A stretch of 13,527 nt of DNA, taken from Deltaproteobacteria bacterium (GTDB lineage: Bacteria; Myxococcota; UBA796; SXON01). Within the stretch, counting starts at the first letter, position 1, and each line of letters starts with the position of its first letter. The stretch covers positions 1 through 13,527 of the forward strand of contig CANKNP010000114.1 of NCBI GenBank assembly GCA_947483545.1. The letters are read 5' to 3'. Of this stretch, positions 7,509 to 13,527 are shown piece after piece. Made by a program: the position numbers and the translations under genes. The notes under the pieces are model-generated. The model had not been told where the DNA came from and ran no database searches. It saw only the letters and a list, made by a program, of their open reading frames with translations.

Positions 7509-8639
7509 TCAGCGTCGCGCCTCCCGATAGAGCTCAGCCAACGCCTTGGCTCGCCTTGGCCAGCCCCAATGGTCCAGGACCTCGCTCGCCGGCACGCGGG
7601 GCAAGTCCGCGGCGCGGAGCACGGCTGCGGCGAACTCCCGGGGATCGTCGCCGAGAACACACTCCTCCCCTGGCACGCCTCGAGCGCTGCCTGCGGCGAC
7701 GACCGTCCGCAAGCCCAGCGCGGCGTAGTTGAGGAGCTTCATGGGGAACCCCGCACAGACCCGGCGGGGGAGCGCCGCCACGGACGCACCGGCGATCCAG
7801 CCACGCGCTTCCGACCACGGGGCGTCGACCACTCGCGCGTTCGGGACTTCGCCCCAGCCGGATCCGACGAGCAGGAGTCGCCAGCCGGGAAGGTGCCGCA
7901 TCACCGCGGGCAACCGGTCCACATCTTGAAATTTGTCCGGTGTACCTGCATAGACGAGCCATCGCCCCGGGCCCGCGCGACAGGGCACCACCCCCTCAAA
8001 GTCGGCGCGATGTACCCCGGGCGGGATCACGGCCACCGGGCCACGCACGATGCCACGCAGCCCCTGGGCACCGCGATGGGACAGGGCGACCGCAGCGTCC
8101 GCCATCCTCGGGAGCGTGTGGTCCACGAGCGACCCGGCCAGGCGGAATGGGCGTTTTCCGCGTCGGAAGTAGGTGGGGAGCTCCTCTGAAAATCGTGTGT
8201 GTTCGCCGTAGATCAGGGCCGGCCGACCTTTTGGGAGCCCATCCGCGCCCCGCACGTCCCCGCCGCGGTTGCTCCCGCGCCGCCCGTCTCCCTCAGGGGT
8301 CCACCCCAGCGCCAGGATCGATGCGCCCAGGGCCTCGTGGTTGTGGGCGTGGACCACGTCGGCGTGGTGCTGGCGGATCACGCCTTGGAGGGTGCGCGCG
8401 AGCAGCAGGTCGAGCACCGGCTTGACCGGGTCCGGCCCGGATCGCATCCGGCGGTACCCCGGCACGGATGGCGCCCGATGGACCGGGATCCCCGGATCGG
8501 GGACGCCTGAGCCGTGGTCATAGCAGACGATTCGAACGTCATGGCCCGCGTCGGCGAGCGCTTTGGCCGTTCCCTCCAACAGCACCTGGGAGCCCTGGTC
8601 GGACGGGTACGGGAACGCGCCCACTTGCACGATCCTCAC
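7509..8639 (-). CDS. Glycosyltransferase, GT4-like (GT-B fold)
   Basis: The 376-residue protein has a GT-B N-domain starting RIVQVGAFPYPSDQGSQVLL, with the G-S-Q loop typical of family 4, then AHNHEALG (98-105) and GEHTRF (145-150). The C-domain shows WLVYAGTPDKFQDVD (227-241), LLLVGSGWG (255-263) and GFPMKLLNYAALG (297-309). It probably transfers a sugar from a nucleotide-sugar donor to a lipid-linked or surface glycan at the inner face of the membrane. In the usual E-x7-E motif both glutamates are replaced (Ala296, Asn304). Residues about 112-139 form a Gly/Arg-rich, low-complexity insertion. I chose GTG at 8639 because it gives a GTGA 4-bp overlap with the upstream gene and the normal N-terminus; a GTG at 8651 would add four residues. 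It is coupled to the membrane glycosyltransferase upstream. Confidence 0.85.
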   Translation of the reverse strand: MRIVQVGAFPYPSDQGSQVLLEGTAKALADAGHDVRIVCYDHGSGVPDPGIPVHRAPSVPGYRRMRSGPDPVKPVLDLLLARTLQGVIRQHHADVVHAHNHEALGASILALGWTPEGDGRRGSNRGGDVRGADGLPKGRPALIYGEHTRFSEELPTYFRRGKRPFRLAGSLVDHTLPRMADAAVALSHRGAQGLRGIVRGPVAVIPPGVHRADFEGVVPCRAGPGRWLVYAGTPDKFQDVDRLPAVMRHLPGWRLLLVGSGWGEVPNARVVDAPWSEARGWIAGASVAALPRRVCAGFPMKLLNYAALGLRTVVAAGSARGVPGEECVLGDDPREFAAAVLRAADLPRVPASEVLDHWGWPRRAKALAELYREARR

Positions 8640-10342
8640 TCGATCCGCCACAGGGTCGCCCAGCGGCCCTCGGCATCGTCAAGCGCGCCGACCTCGGTGG
8701 CGGTCACCCCTGCGGTCTGGGCCGCAGCCTGCACCGCGGAGGGCTTCGGCGACCAGTTGTAGACCATCGGCGCGGTGGGCCGCAACGCCAGGTAGTGGCT
8801 GCCCTTCGCGAGCTTGAGCACGCGCCAGGGCTCGACACCGCTCCTCCCGGCGGGGATTCTCAATCCCCATGTGTCCACCCGCTCCCCCCGTGTGAACGCC
8901 GCCCAGGTGTGGGTGATTCGGATGTCCGGCGCCCGAATGTCGAGCATGCCGTAGACCTCATAGTCGCTGGTCACCAAGCGCTTGACGTCATGGGCGGCGA
9001 GCATTTCGAGGAGCGCACGCTGGCCCGACTCCCGGAACGTAGACTGCGGCGCTGTGCGCATCACACCATCGGTTTCGACGAGCTGGAGCGCGCCGGAGAG
9101 CAGCGTGGGGGCCAACAGGGCGCCCGCCAGCAGCACCCGTCGGAGCGAGCGCGGCCGGCCCCACAGCCCCGCGACCCGGCACGCCGCGAGGGCGAGCGCG
9201 AGGCACCAGAACAGGCTCGACTGGGCGAGGTGGTGCAGGTCGTGGTTGGCCAGGAACAACAAGGCGGTCTGGGCCGGACACAGCACGGAGAGGAAGCGCA
9301 GCAGCGCATCGGACGGAGAGGGCGTGCCCTCCCGGTCGGTCCAGACGATCCAGGCTCCGAACAGCAGCACCATCCACCCGAAGGCACGCCCCACCGAGAG
9401 CCAGGGGACCGGATCTGCGTGTAGAGCCGCCGACCAGAATGCGTTGGGATCCCCAAAGAACGCCAACAGATTGGCGCTCCCCTCCCGGGCCATGCCTGTC
9501 CCGCCGAGCCGTTGAAACTGCATCGCGAGCGTGTCGTGGGAATAGACACGGTCGGAGACAGGCACCGTGGCCGCGTGCAGGTTCGCGATCCCGATGGGGA
9601 GCAGGCCGAGCAACGGGAGACCGAGCAGGACCGACCAGCGCAAAGGCGTGGGGGGCCGAAGCGAGGGTTGATCCCGCCGAGTCGCGACCACGGCGATCAA
9701 TATGGCCGCGATGGTCGCGACGAAGGTGGCCTTCGCTTGGAGTCCGAACGCGAGGCCGAGCGCGATGCCCAGCGTGCCGTGAACGCCGCCCCGCCAACGT
9801 CGCGACCAGATCGCCCAAACGGTGAGCAAAGCCCCCGCCTGAAGCAACACCTCCGTGCCCGAAAGGACCCGCTTGTAGAAGACGAAGCTCCAATCGGTCG
9901 CCAGCAGCACAGCGACCAGGCCCGCCGCGAGGTCTCCCGCATGGATTTGCAAGAACCTCGCCGCCAAGGCCAGCAGCAGGGCGCCCAGCGCGAACCCGGT
10001 CCAAGCCCCGACACGCCAGCCGAACGCCCAGGTCACGAGCCGGGCGGGCAGGTCGGAGAGCCCGCCGGTGTAAGCGTTGATCGCGATCGGGATGAACTGA
10101 TCGCCGATCTCCAGGCGTTCAACAGGGCGAGTTTGAGCGGCGACGAGGGGGCCAAGTGCGTCGTAGTCGAACCAACAGCACATCTCAGGGGACACGAACC
10201 GCGTGAGCACCGTCGGCGGGTGCTTCGAACCCCAGCCGATCGCAACTTCGCCGACCAGGCCAACCTCGCGGCAGGTGAGCGCGGCGAGGGCGATGTAGAG
10301 CGCGATGCCGGGGCCTGCGGCGAATCGGTGGAGCCGCGACAT
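8636..10342 (-). CDS. Polytopic membrane protein, GT-C glycosyltransferase-like
   Basis: The product (568 residues) has an N-terminal hydrophobic helix (about 12-33), a periplasmic-type loop with acidic residues Asp59 and Asp61 (CCWFDYDALGP), many further membrane helices up to about 420 (e.g. 113-129, 138-149, 166-180, 190-218, 235-253, 320-335, 355-366, 376-392, 402-420) and a soluble C-terminal domain of about 145 residues. This is the layout of PMT/ArnT-type GT-C enzymes that use polyprenyl-phosphate sugars outside the cytoplasmic membrane. I see no family-specific signature, so the exact family and substrate are open. The start is the ATG at 10342, where the hydrophobic N-terminus begins. 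The open frame continues upstream to 10669, but that stretch is repeat-derived and rejected as coding. Its TGA overlaps the GTG of the GT4 gene (GTGA), tying the two enzymes to one pathway. Confidence 0.78.
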   Translation of the reverse strand: MSRLHRFAAGPGIALYIALAALTCREVGLVGEVAIGWGSKHPPTVLTRFVSPEMCCWFDYDALGPLVAAQTRPVERLEIGDQFIPIAINAYTGGLSDLPARLVTWAFGWRVGAWTGFALGALLLALAARFLQIHAGDLAAGLVAVLLATDWSFVFYKRVLSGTEVLLQAGALLTVWAIWSRRWRGGVHGTLGIALGLAFGLQAKATFVATIAAILIAVVATRRDQPSLRPPTPLRWSVLLGLPLLGLLPIGIANLHAATVPVSDRVYSHDTLAMQFQRLGGTGMAREGSANLLAFFGDPNAFWSAALHADPVPWLSVGRAFGWMVLLFGAWIVWTDREGTPSPSDALLRFLSVLCPAQTALLFLANHDLHHLAQSSLFWCLALALAACRVAGLWGRPRSLRRVLLAGALLAPTLLSGALQLVETDGVMRTAPQSTFRESGQRALLEMLAAHDVKRLVTSDYEVYGMLDIRAPDIRITHTWAAFTRGERVDTWGLRIPAGRSGVEPWRVLKLAKGSHYLALRPTAPMVYNWSPKPSAVQAAAQTAGVTATEVGALDDAEGRWATLWRIE

Positions 10343-10481
10343 GGGGCGGTCTATCGCGCCGCCCCGCCGACCCGCGCCTCCTTCGTTGCCGGCCGTGGAG
10401 CGCCGAGCGGGGACCGACCGACGACATCGCGCGGCGCACCGGTGTCGAGGCTGGGCACCGTCACTGCTTCGGCCGGGGATT

Positions 10482-10623
10482 GCCACCACAGAGTGCACGG
10501 AGTGCACGGAGTGAAGAGGAAGGGGAGATCGGGCGGCAGGATGGGCGTCGTGGAACGGCAGGATGCGCCTGCTCTCCCCCCCGACGCTCTCCCCTCCGTG
10601 TGCTCTGTGTCCTCTGTGGTGGC
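10482..10623. repeat. Imperfect inverted repeat made of 9-nt CACAGAG/CACGGAG units
   Basis: The left arm (10482-10511) starts GCCACCACAGAG and continues with two 9-nt units TGCACGGAG. The right arm (10594-10623, read on the minus strand) starts with the same 12 bases and continues GACACAGAG, CACACGGAG. By eye, 25 of 30 positions match. The 82-nt centre is not paired. Translated, the units give the TTEDTEHTE or TTECTECTE peptides often seen in spurious database proteins, which suggests a dispersed bacterial repeat family. A long stem between two same-strand genes could also act in transcription termination or mRNA processing. Confidence 0.65.
10534..10565. repeat. 10-bp direct repeat CGGCAGGATG inside the inverted repeat
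   Basis: CGGCAGGATG occurs at 10534-10543 and again at 10556-10565, 22 bp apart, in the centre of the inverted repeat. It may be an internal part of the same element; chance cannot be excluded. Confidence 0.35.
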
Positions 10624-10680
10624 CTTCTTGGGAGGGCGACGTGCGCCGCCGCGGGTCACCATGTACCAATTATGAGCCCC

Positions 10681-11706
10681 TCAGTTTTGTTCGGTGGCCG
10701 CGCCCCTTCCCCGCCGACGCAATCCGACCGCCGCGAGCGCCAGGAGGCCGAACGCAGCGCCCAGCGGCGAGGAGCCCGCTGCGCAGGCACACCCCTTGCC
10801 TCCGCCCCCGCCTCCGCCCCCGTCGTCGCCATCGCAGTCTTCGTCGATCTCGAGATCGCAGTCGTTGTCCTTGGCGTCGTCGCACCGCTCGGCGTTGGCT
10901 GGCGAGACGGTGTTGTCGTAGTCGTCGCAGTCGGTGCCCCCGGACGCGGGCGAGGCGTCGCCGTCGCGATCCGCATCGTAGTTGTCGGACCCCGAGCAGT
11001 CCTGATCGATGAAGTCATCCACCGTGTCGAGCGCACCGGCGTAGATGCCTGGGTCATCGTCCCGGCAGTCCCCGTTTGCCGGCGTCACGCCGTCGCCATC
11101 GAGGTCGGCGAGCACCACGTCATCGTCGGTCACCCCGTCGCAATCGGTGTCCACGCCGTCCAAGCCATCCGGCGCGCCGGGAAAGACGAGCGGGTCGCTG
11201 TCATTGCAGTCGCCCACGTCATCCGCGTAGGTGTCCAGGTCGTGGTCCACGCTGTGCGGCTCGTCCTCCTGGCCATCGCAGTCGTTGTCGATAGCGTTGT
11301 AGACATCGTCGGCGGCGGCGGGGTTCAGCTCGGGATCGGTGTCGTCGCAGTCGCCTTCGAGCTCGGTGTACTGGTCCTCATCGTCATCGAAGTAGAAGGT
11401 GCCTTCATCGGCGAACCCGTCGCAGTCGTTGTCCGCGCGATCGATCAGCTCCGGCGCCCCTGGCCAGGTCGCGATGTTGTGCTCGTCGCAGTCCACAGAC
11501 GCGTCCGAGCCGTCGCCATCGAGGTCGGTCGTGACCGGGACAGCGGTGTCGCTGTCAGCGGTGTCCGCGGTGTCAGACGCGGTATCGCCTGCGGTGTCGG
11601 CGGTGTCGGCGGTGTCGGCGGTGTCGGCGCCCGTGTCCGCGGTATCTGCCGCCGTGGCGGGGACGGAGCGAAGGGCCAGGAGGAGGGCGGTCAAGACGAG
11701 GCGCAT
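10681..11706 (-). CDS. Secreted MopE-repeat protein with MYXO-CTERM-like sorting tail
   Basis: The 341-residue protein starts with a signal peptide (MRLVLTALLLALRSVPATA, probable cleavage near 19). A low-complexity Ala-Asp-Thr stretch (about 20-55) follows, then five Asp/Cys-rich repeats at about 61-101, 106-149, 153-196, 200-243 and 244-291. These carry D-x-D-x-D-G, DCDD and DNDCDG elements, as in the Cu-binding MopE-type metal-binding motif family. The Asp clusters suggest binding of divalent metal, perhaps calcium; the Cys pairs probably form disulfides. The C-terminus is tripartite: a Gly run (295-303), Cys306-Ala-Cys308, a hydrophobic helix (about 313-329) and Arg residues at 330-334, matching MYXO-CTERM signals thought to be processed by myxosortase and held on the cell surface. 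ATG 11706 is chosen for the signal peptide and the GAGGT site; an in-frame start at 11787 would ruin it. It is divergent from the Wzy-like gene. Confidence 0.88.
   Translation of the reverse strand: MRLVLTALLLALRSVPATAADTADTGADTADTADTADTAGDTASDTADTADSDTAVPVTTDLDGDGSDASVDCDEHNIATWPGAPELIDRADNDCDGFADEGTFYFDDDEDQYTELEGDCDDTDPELNPAAADDVYNAIDNDCDGQEDEPHSVDHDLDTYADDVGDCNDSDPLVFPGAPDGLDGVDTDCDGVTDDDVVLADLDGDGVTPANGDCRDDDPGIYAGALDTVDDFIDQDCSGSDNYDADRDGDASPASGGTDCDDYDNTVSPANAERCDDAKDNDCDLEIDEDCDGDDGGGGGGGGKGCACAAGSSPLGAAFGLLALAAVGLRRRGRGAATEQN
11592..11627. repeat. Four perfect tandem 9-bp units CGGTGTCGG
   Basis: Four uninterrupted copies encode Ala-Asp-Thr repeats in the N-terminal linker of the MopE-type protein; degenerate copies extend from about 11530 to 11650. 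Because the unit is 9 bp, copy changes keep frame and would only alter linker length. There are no spacers, so it is not a CRISPR array. Confidence 0.8.
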
Positions 11707-11788
11707 ACCGACCTCATAGCGCGCCCGCGTCCGCATTTCTTGATAGCCCCCGCCGCCCGGACCTCGACTGACCAGCTTCTTCTCCAAC
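11707..11788. promoter_or_regulatory. Shared divergent promoter region (82 bp)
   Basis: Only 82 bp separate the start codons of the minus-strand MopE-type gene and the plus-strand Wzy-like gene, so both promoters must lie here or inside the genes. On the plus strand TTGATA (11740-11745) resembles a -35, but no good -10 follows at 16-18 bp. No operator-like palindrome was seen. Confidence 0.35.
11711..11715 (-). promoter_or_regulatory. Ribosome binding site GAGGT
   Basis: GAGGT on the minus strand lies 4 nt before ATG 11706 and supports that start for the MopE-type protein. Confidence 0.6.
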
Positions 11789-13195
11789 TTGCGCGGCTCG
11801 CTCCTGATCTGGACGGGCGTACTGCTCGCGCAGTTCTTGCTGCTGGCGGTGTTCCTTTACGACTGGCGCGTCTGCATCGTGTTGGTCGCGGGCATCGTGA
11901 TCGTGACCGTGCTGCTGGACCGACCGATCTGGGCGGTGGGCTGCATGTTGGGCGCCCGATTGATCTCGACAAGTACGACCAGCTTTTTCACCATCGGTGG
12001 GGCGACCATCGGCCTCTTCGAGCCGGTACTCCTGTTCGCGCTCGTCGCGCTGGCGCTTCGGGCCGTGCTCGCACAAAAGACGTTGACGCGCATCTGGCCT
12101 TGGCTACCGGCGTACCTCGCCTATCTGATCTTCTGTTTCGCCGGCCTGTTCTGGTGCACGAAGTTCTCCGATGGCTTCAAGGAGATCCTCGGACTGTGCG
12201 TGATCCTCGGCACCAACGTCGTGGTGATCTGCTTCATCGAGACCTGGGAAGAGATCAAGCTGATGATGTGGTTCTGGATCGGCACCTGTGTGTTCATCGG
12301 TCTGCTGGCGATCTTCGGCGATTCGCTCGGGCTCACGGACTACGGCGCCCAGTGGAAGGCGAGCGCTTCGGGCGGCCGCGAGACCGGACTGGGACAGCAG
12401 CCCAATTGGTTCGCGATGAACCTGATGTTCGTCGTGCACGCCTGCGCCGCCTTCGCCCTGGTCCAGAAGCGCACCCGGGTCAAGTGGGGGCTGATGCTGG
12501 CCACCGTGTTCATCTTCTTCGCGATGATGACCAGCGGCTCGCGCGGCGGGGCCTACTCCATCGTCATCGGCGGCATGATCGTCGCGCTCGGCCAGCCGCT
12601 CTTCCGGCTCTGGTTCCTGCGCTTCGCGACCGTGGGGCTCGCGTTCTTCGCGTTCTCGTACTTCTTCGACATCGGCGACCTGGGCAAGGGCCTCAACCGC
12701 ATCACGATGAACGTGGACGTGCTGTTCGCGCAGGACATCCGCGGGCTCAACTGGGCGGCTTGCATCGGGATGTTCAGCGATAGCTGGGGTCTCGGGATCG
12801 GCCCCGGCGGCTACATCGACAACCTCCAGAAGTACTCGGACTGGCTGTACCACTCTGTGTACCGCTACCCGCACGGCATCGTCTGGGGCGAGATCGCGCA
12901 TCGCGGCGTGATCGGCGTCGGGCTCCTGATCGCGCTCGTCCTGAGCATCGGGTTCATGGCGCGCGACACCATCCGCCTGACCAAGGGCACAGAGGCCGAG
13001 GTGCTGGCGTGGGCCATGCCCGCGAGCATGGCGGGGTACTTCGCCTGGAGCTTCGTCGAGTTCAGCTTCACCGAGAAGCCGTTCTGGGAGTGGCTGGCGC
13101 TGTACACGGCGCTCTACCTCGTGGCGAAGCGGGAGAAGGCGAAGGCCGATGCCGGCGGGGTCTCCGAGATCCCCCGATGGACGCTGAAGTTGTGA
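11789..13195 (+). CDS. O-antigen polymerase/ligase family protein (Wzy/WaaL-like)
   Basis: The 468-residue polytopic protein has about ten or more membrane helices. It carries the Wzy_C/O-antigen ligase pattern: GGRETGLGQQPNWFAMNL (195-212, with Arg197 and Asn206), TSGSRGG (248-254) before a membrane helix, and a large periplasmic loop (about 292-365) ending GLGIGPGGY (334-342) and PHGIVWGEIAHRGVIGVGLL (361-380), with His362 in the usual catalytic-loop position. Such proteins polymerise undecaprenyl-linked repeat units or ligate glycan to an acceptor in the periplasm; sequence alone does not separate the two roles. The frame is closed upstream at 11744-11746 and has no ATG or GTG before the first helix, so TTG at 11789 is the best start. 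No Shine-Dalgarno precedes it, which may mean leaderless or weak initiation. The next gene overlaps its 3' end. An envelope or exopolysaccharide role agrees with the nearby glycosyltransferases. Confidence 0.87.
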   Translation: MRGSLLIWTGVLLAQFLLLAVFLYDWRVCIVLVAGIVIVTVLLDRPIWAVGCMLGARLISTSTTSFFTIGGATIGLFEPVLLFALVALALRAVLAQKTLTRIWPWLPAYLAYLIFCFAGLFWCTKFSDGFKEILGLCVILGTNVVVICFIETWEEIKLMMWFWIGTCVFIGLLAIFGDSLGLTDYGAQWKASASGGRETGLGQQPNWFAMNLMFVVHACAAFALVQKRTRVKWGLMLATVFIFFAMMTSGSRGGAYSIVIGGMIVALGQPLFRLWFLRFATVGLAFFAFSYFFDIGDLGKGLNRITMNVDVLFAQDIRGLNWAACIGMFSDSWGLGIGPGGYIDNLQKYSDWLYHSVYRYPHGIVWGEIAHRGVIGVGLLIALVLSIGFMARDTIRLTKGTEAEVLAWAMPASMAGYFAWSFVEFSFTEKPFWEWLALYTALYLVAKREKAKADAGGVSEIPRWTLKL

Positions 13196-13527
13196 CGGAG
13201 GTGGACGCGGCGCTGTGGTCGGGCGTGGTGCCCCTGTTCCTGCTGGCGCTGTGGCTCTCTCGCCCGCGGGCCCGGGACTGGCAGCCCGCCGGCGTGTTCC
13301 AGGCGGCGCAGAGCTTGCTTCAAGGCGCCGTAGCCGCGGACGCGACCCATCATCCCCGGGCCCGCGTGGGGGTCGCATGCACCGACGATGCGATCCGCGC
13401 CTGGGCCTCCGGGGGGGAAGCCGAGGTATCCGCCGCGCTCCAGCGGCGCGCCGCGACGTTGGTGTGGTTCGGGCCGCCCCTGGACTGGCCGAAGGTGGCC
13501 GGGTGGGAGGTCTTGGCGGTGGGGTCG
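13177..13527 (+). CDS. Hypothetical membrane-anchored protein (3' end missing)
   Basis: The frame is open from ATG 13177 to the right edge (117 codons) without a stop. GTG at 13192 is an alternative start that gives a GTGA 4-bp overlap with the Wzy-like stop, like the glycosyltransferase junction elsewhere in the window. The N-terminus has one hydrophobic helix (LWSGVVPLFLLALWLS) followed by positively charged residues, then a soluble Ala/Arg-rich part with helix (VFQAAQSLLQGAVAA) and strand-like segments (RVGVACTDD, ATLVWFGPP). I recognise no family. Position and overlap suggest that it is co-expressed with the Wzy-like gene and may work on the same glycan. The visible part is too short for a functional call. 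Confidence 0.6.
   Translation, partial: MDAEVVTEVDAALWSGVVPLFLLALWLSRPRARDWQPAGVFQAAQSLLQGAVAADATHHPRARVGVACTDDAIRAWASGGEAEVSAALQRRAATLVWFGPPLDWPKVAGWEVLAVGS

Larger units (their letters stand above)
10343..10680. other. 338-bp intergenic region with inverted repeat
   Basis: Between the MopE-type gene and the GT-C gene, both on the minus strand, there is no gene I can support. It contains an imperfect inverted repeat (10482-10623) and a short AT-richer patch near 10667-10675 just past the MopE-type stop. Frames that cross it on both strands read as His/Arg/Glu or Thr/Glu/Asp/Cys low-complexity peptides typical of translated repeats. Confidence 0.65.

Noticed and set aside
6753..8189. Plus-strand open frame of 478 codons
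   Set aside because: Antisense to the lipoprotein and GT4 genes, no recognisable domain.
10343..10669. N-terminal extension of the GT-C-like protein
   Set aside because: Its translation is His/Arg/Ser low complexity from the inverted repeat (HHRGHRAH, HSVHSVHS), while a normal membrane N-terminus begins at ATG 10342.
9512..10675. Plus-strand open frame of 387 codons
   Set aside because: Antisense to the GT-C-like gene and crosses the inverted repeat; Arg/Glu/Gln-rich noise.
11592..11627. Possible CRISPR-like array
   Set aside because: Units are 9 bp, directly adjacent without spacers and in frame within a coding sequence.
11740..11769. Promoter for the Wzy-like gene from TTGATA
   Set aside because: No acceptable -10 at 16-18 bp spacing; mentioned only in the intergenic entry.
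10480..12783. Plus-strand open frame of 767 codons
   Set aside because: Runs antisense to the MopE-type gene and out of frame through the Wzy-like gene; the Val-rich part mirrors the Asp repeats.
12104..13378. Minus-strand open frame of 424 codons
   Set aside because: Antisense to the Wzy-like gene, rich in Arg, Pro, Asp and His; a GC-codon shadow.

Overview
This is a GC-rich, tightly packed bacterial chromosomal window. It is best explained as Myxococcota or a close relative (former Deltaproteobacteria). The strongest clues are a secreted protein with five MopE-type Asp/Cys metal-binding repeats that ends in a MYXO-CTERM-like tail (Gly linker, Cys-x-Cys, hydrophobic helix, Arg cluster), two lipoproteins with Deltaproteobacteria-like domain mixes, and an outer-membrane barrel. 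No phage, plasmid, CRISPR, IS, tRNA or rRNA signal was seen.

Layout. The left edge cuts a plus-strand outer-membrane beta-barrel gene (2-1360), whose 3' end overlaps that of a convergent gene by 17 bp. A long minus-strand block runs from 10342 down to 1344. In transcription order it holds a GT-C-like membrane glycosyltransferase and a GT4 glycosyltransferase (4-bp GTGA overlap), two lipoproteins 1 nt apart (an amidotransferase-fold-like protein and a beta-propeller-like protein), tsaE and a ComEA-like DNA-binding protein (TGATG overlap), a 206-bp gap with a perfect GC hairpin, and an MscS channel with a C-terminal cyclic-nucleotide-binding domain coupled by TGATG to a cysteine desulfurase. 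Upstream of the block lies a 338-bp gap with an imperfect inverted repeat built of 9-nt units, then the minus-strand MopE/MYXO-CTERM protein. That gene is divergent from a plus-strand Wzy/WaaL-type O-antigen polymerase or ligase, which overlaps a membrane-anchored gene cut by the right edge.

How it fits together. The glycosyltransferases, the Wzy-like protein and the sorted surface protein make the right half look like an envelope-polysaccharide neighbourhood. The middle and left are housekeeping and envelope functions: t6A tRNA modification, DNA uptake, a ligand-gated channel and sulfur mobilisation. Most minus-strand junctions overlap or nearly touch, so co-transcription and translational coupling are likely. 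I did not find a clear new defence or biosynthetic system. The most unusual items are the inverted 9-nt-period repeat, the paired lipoproteins sharing a PKEVVE motif after the lipobox, the nucleotide-gated MscS coupled to a cysteine desulfurase, and a GT4 enzyme lacking both glutamates of its usual motif.
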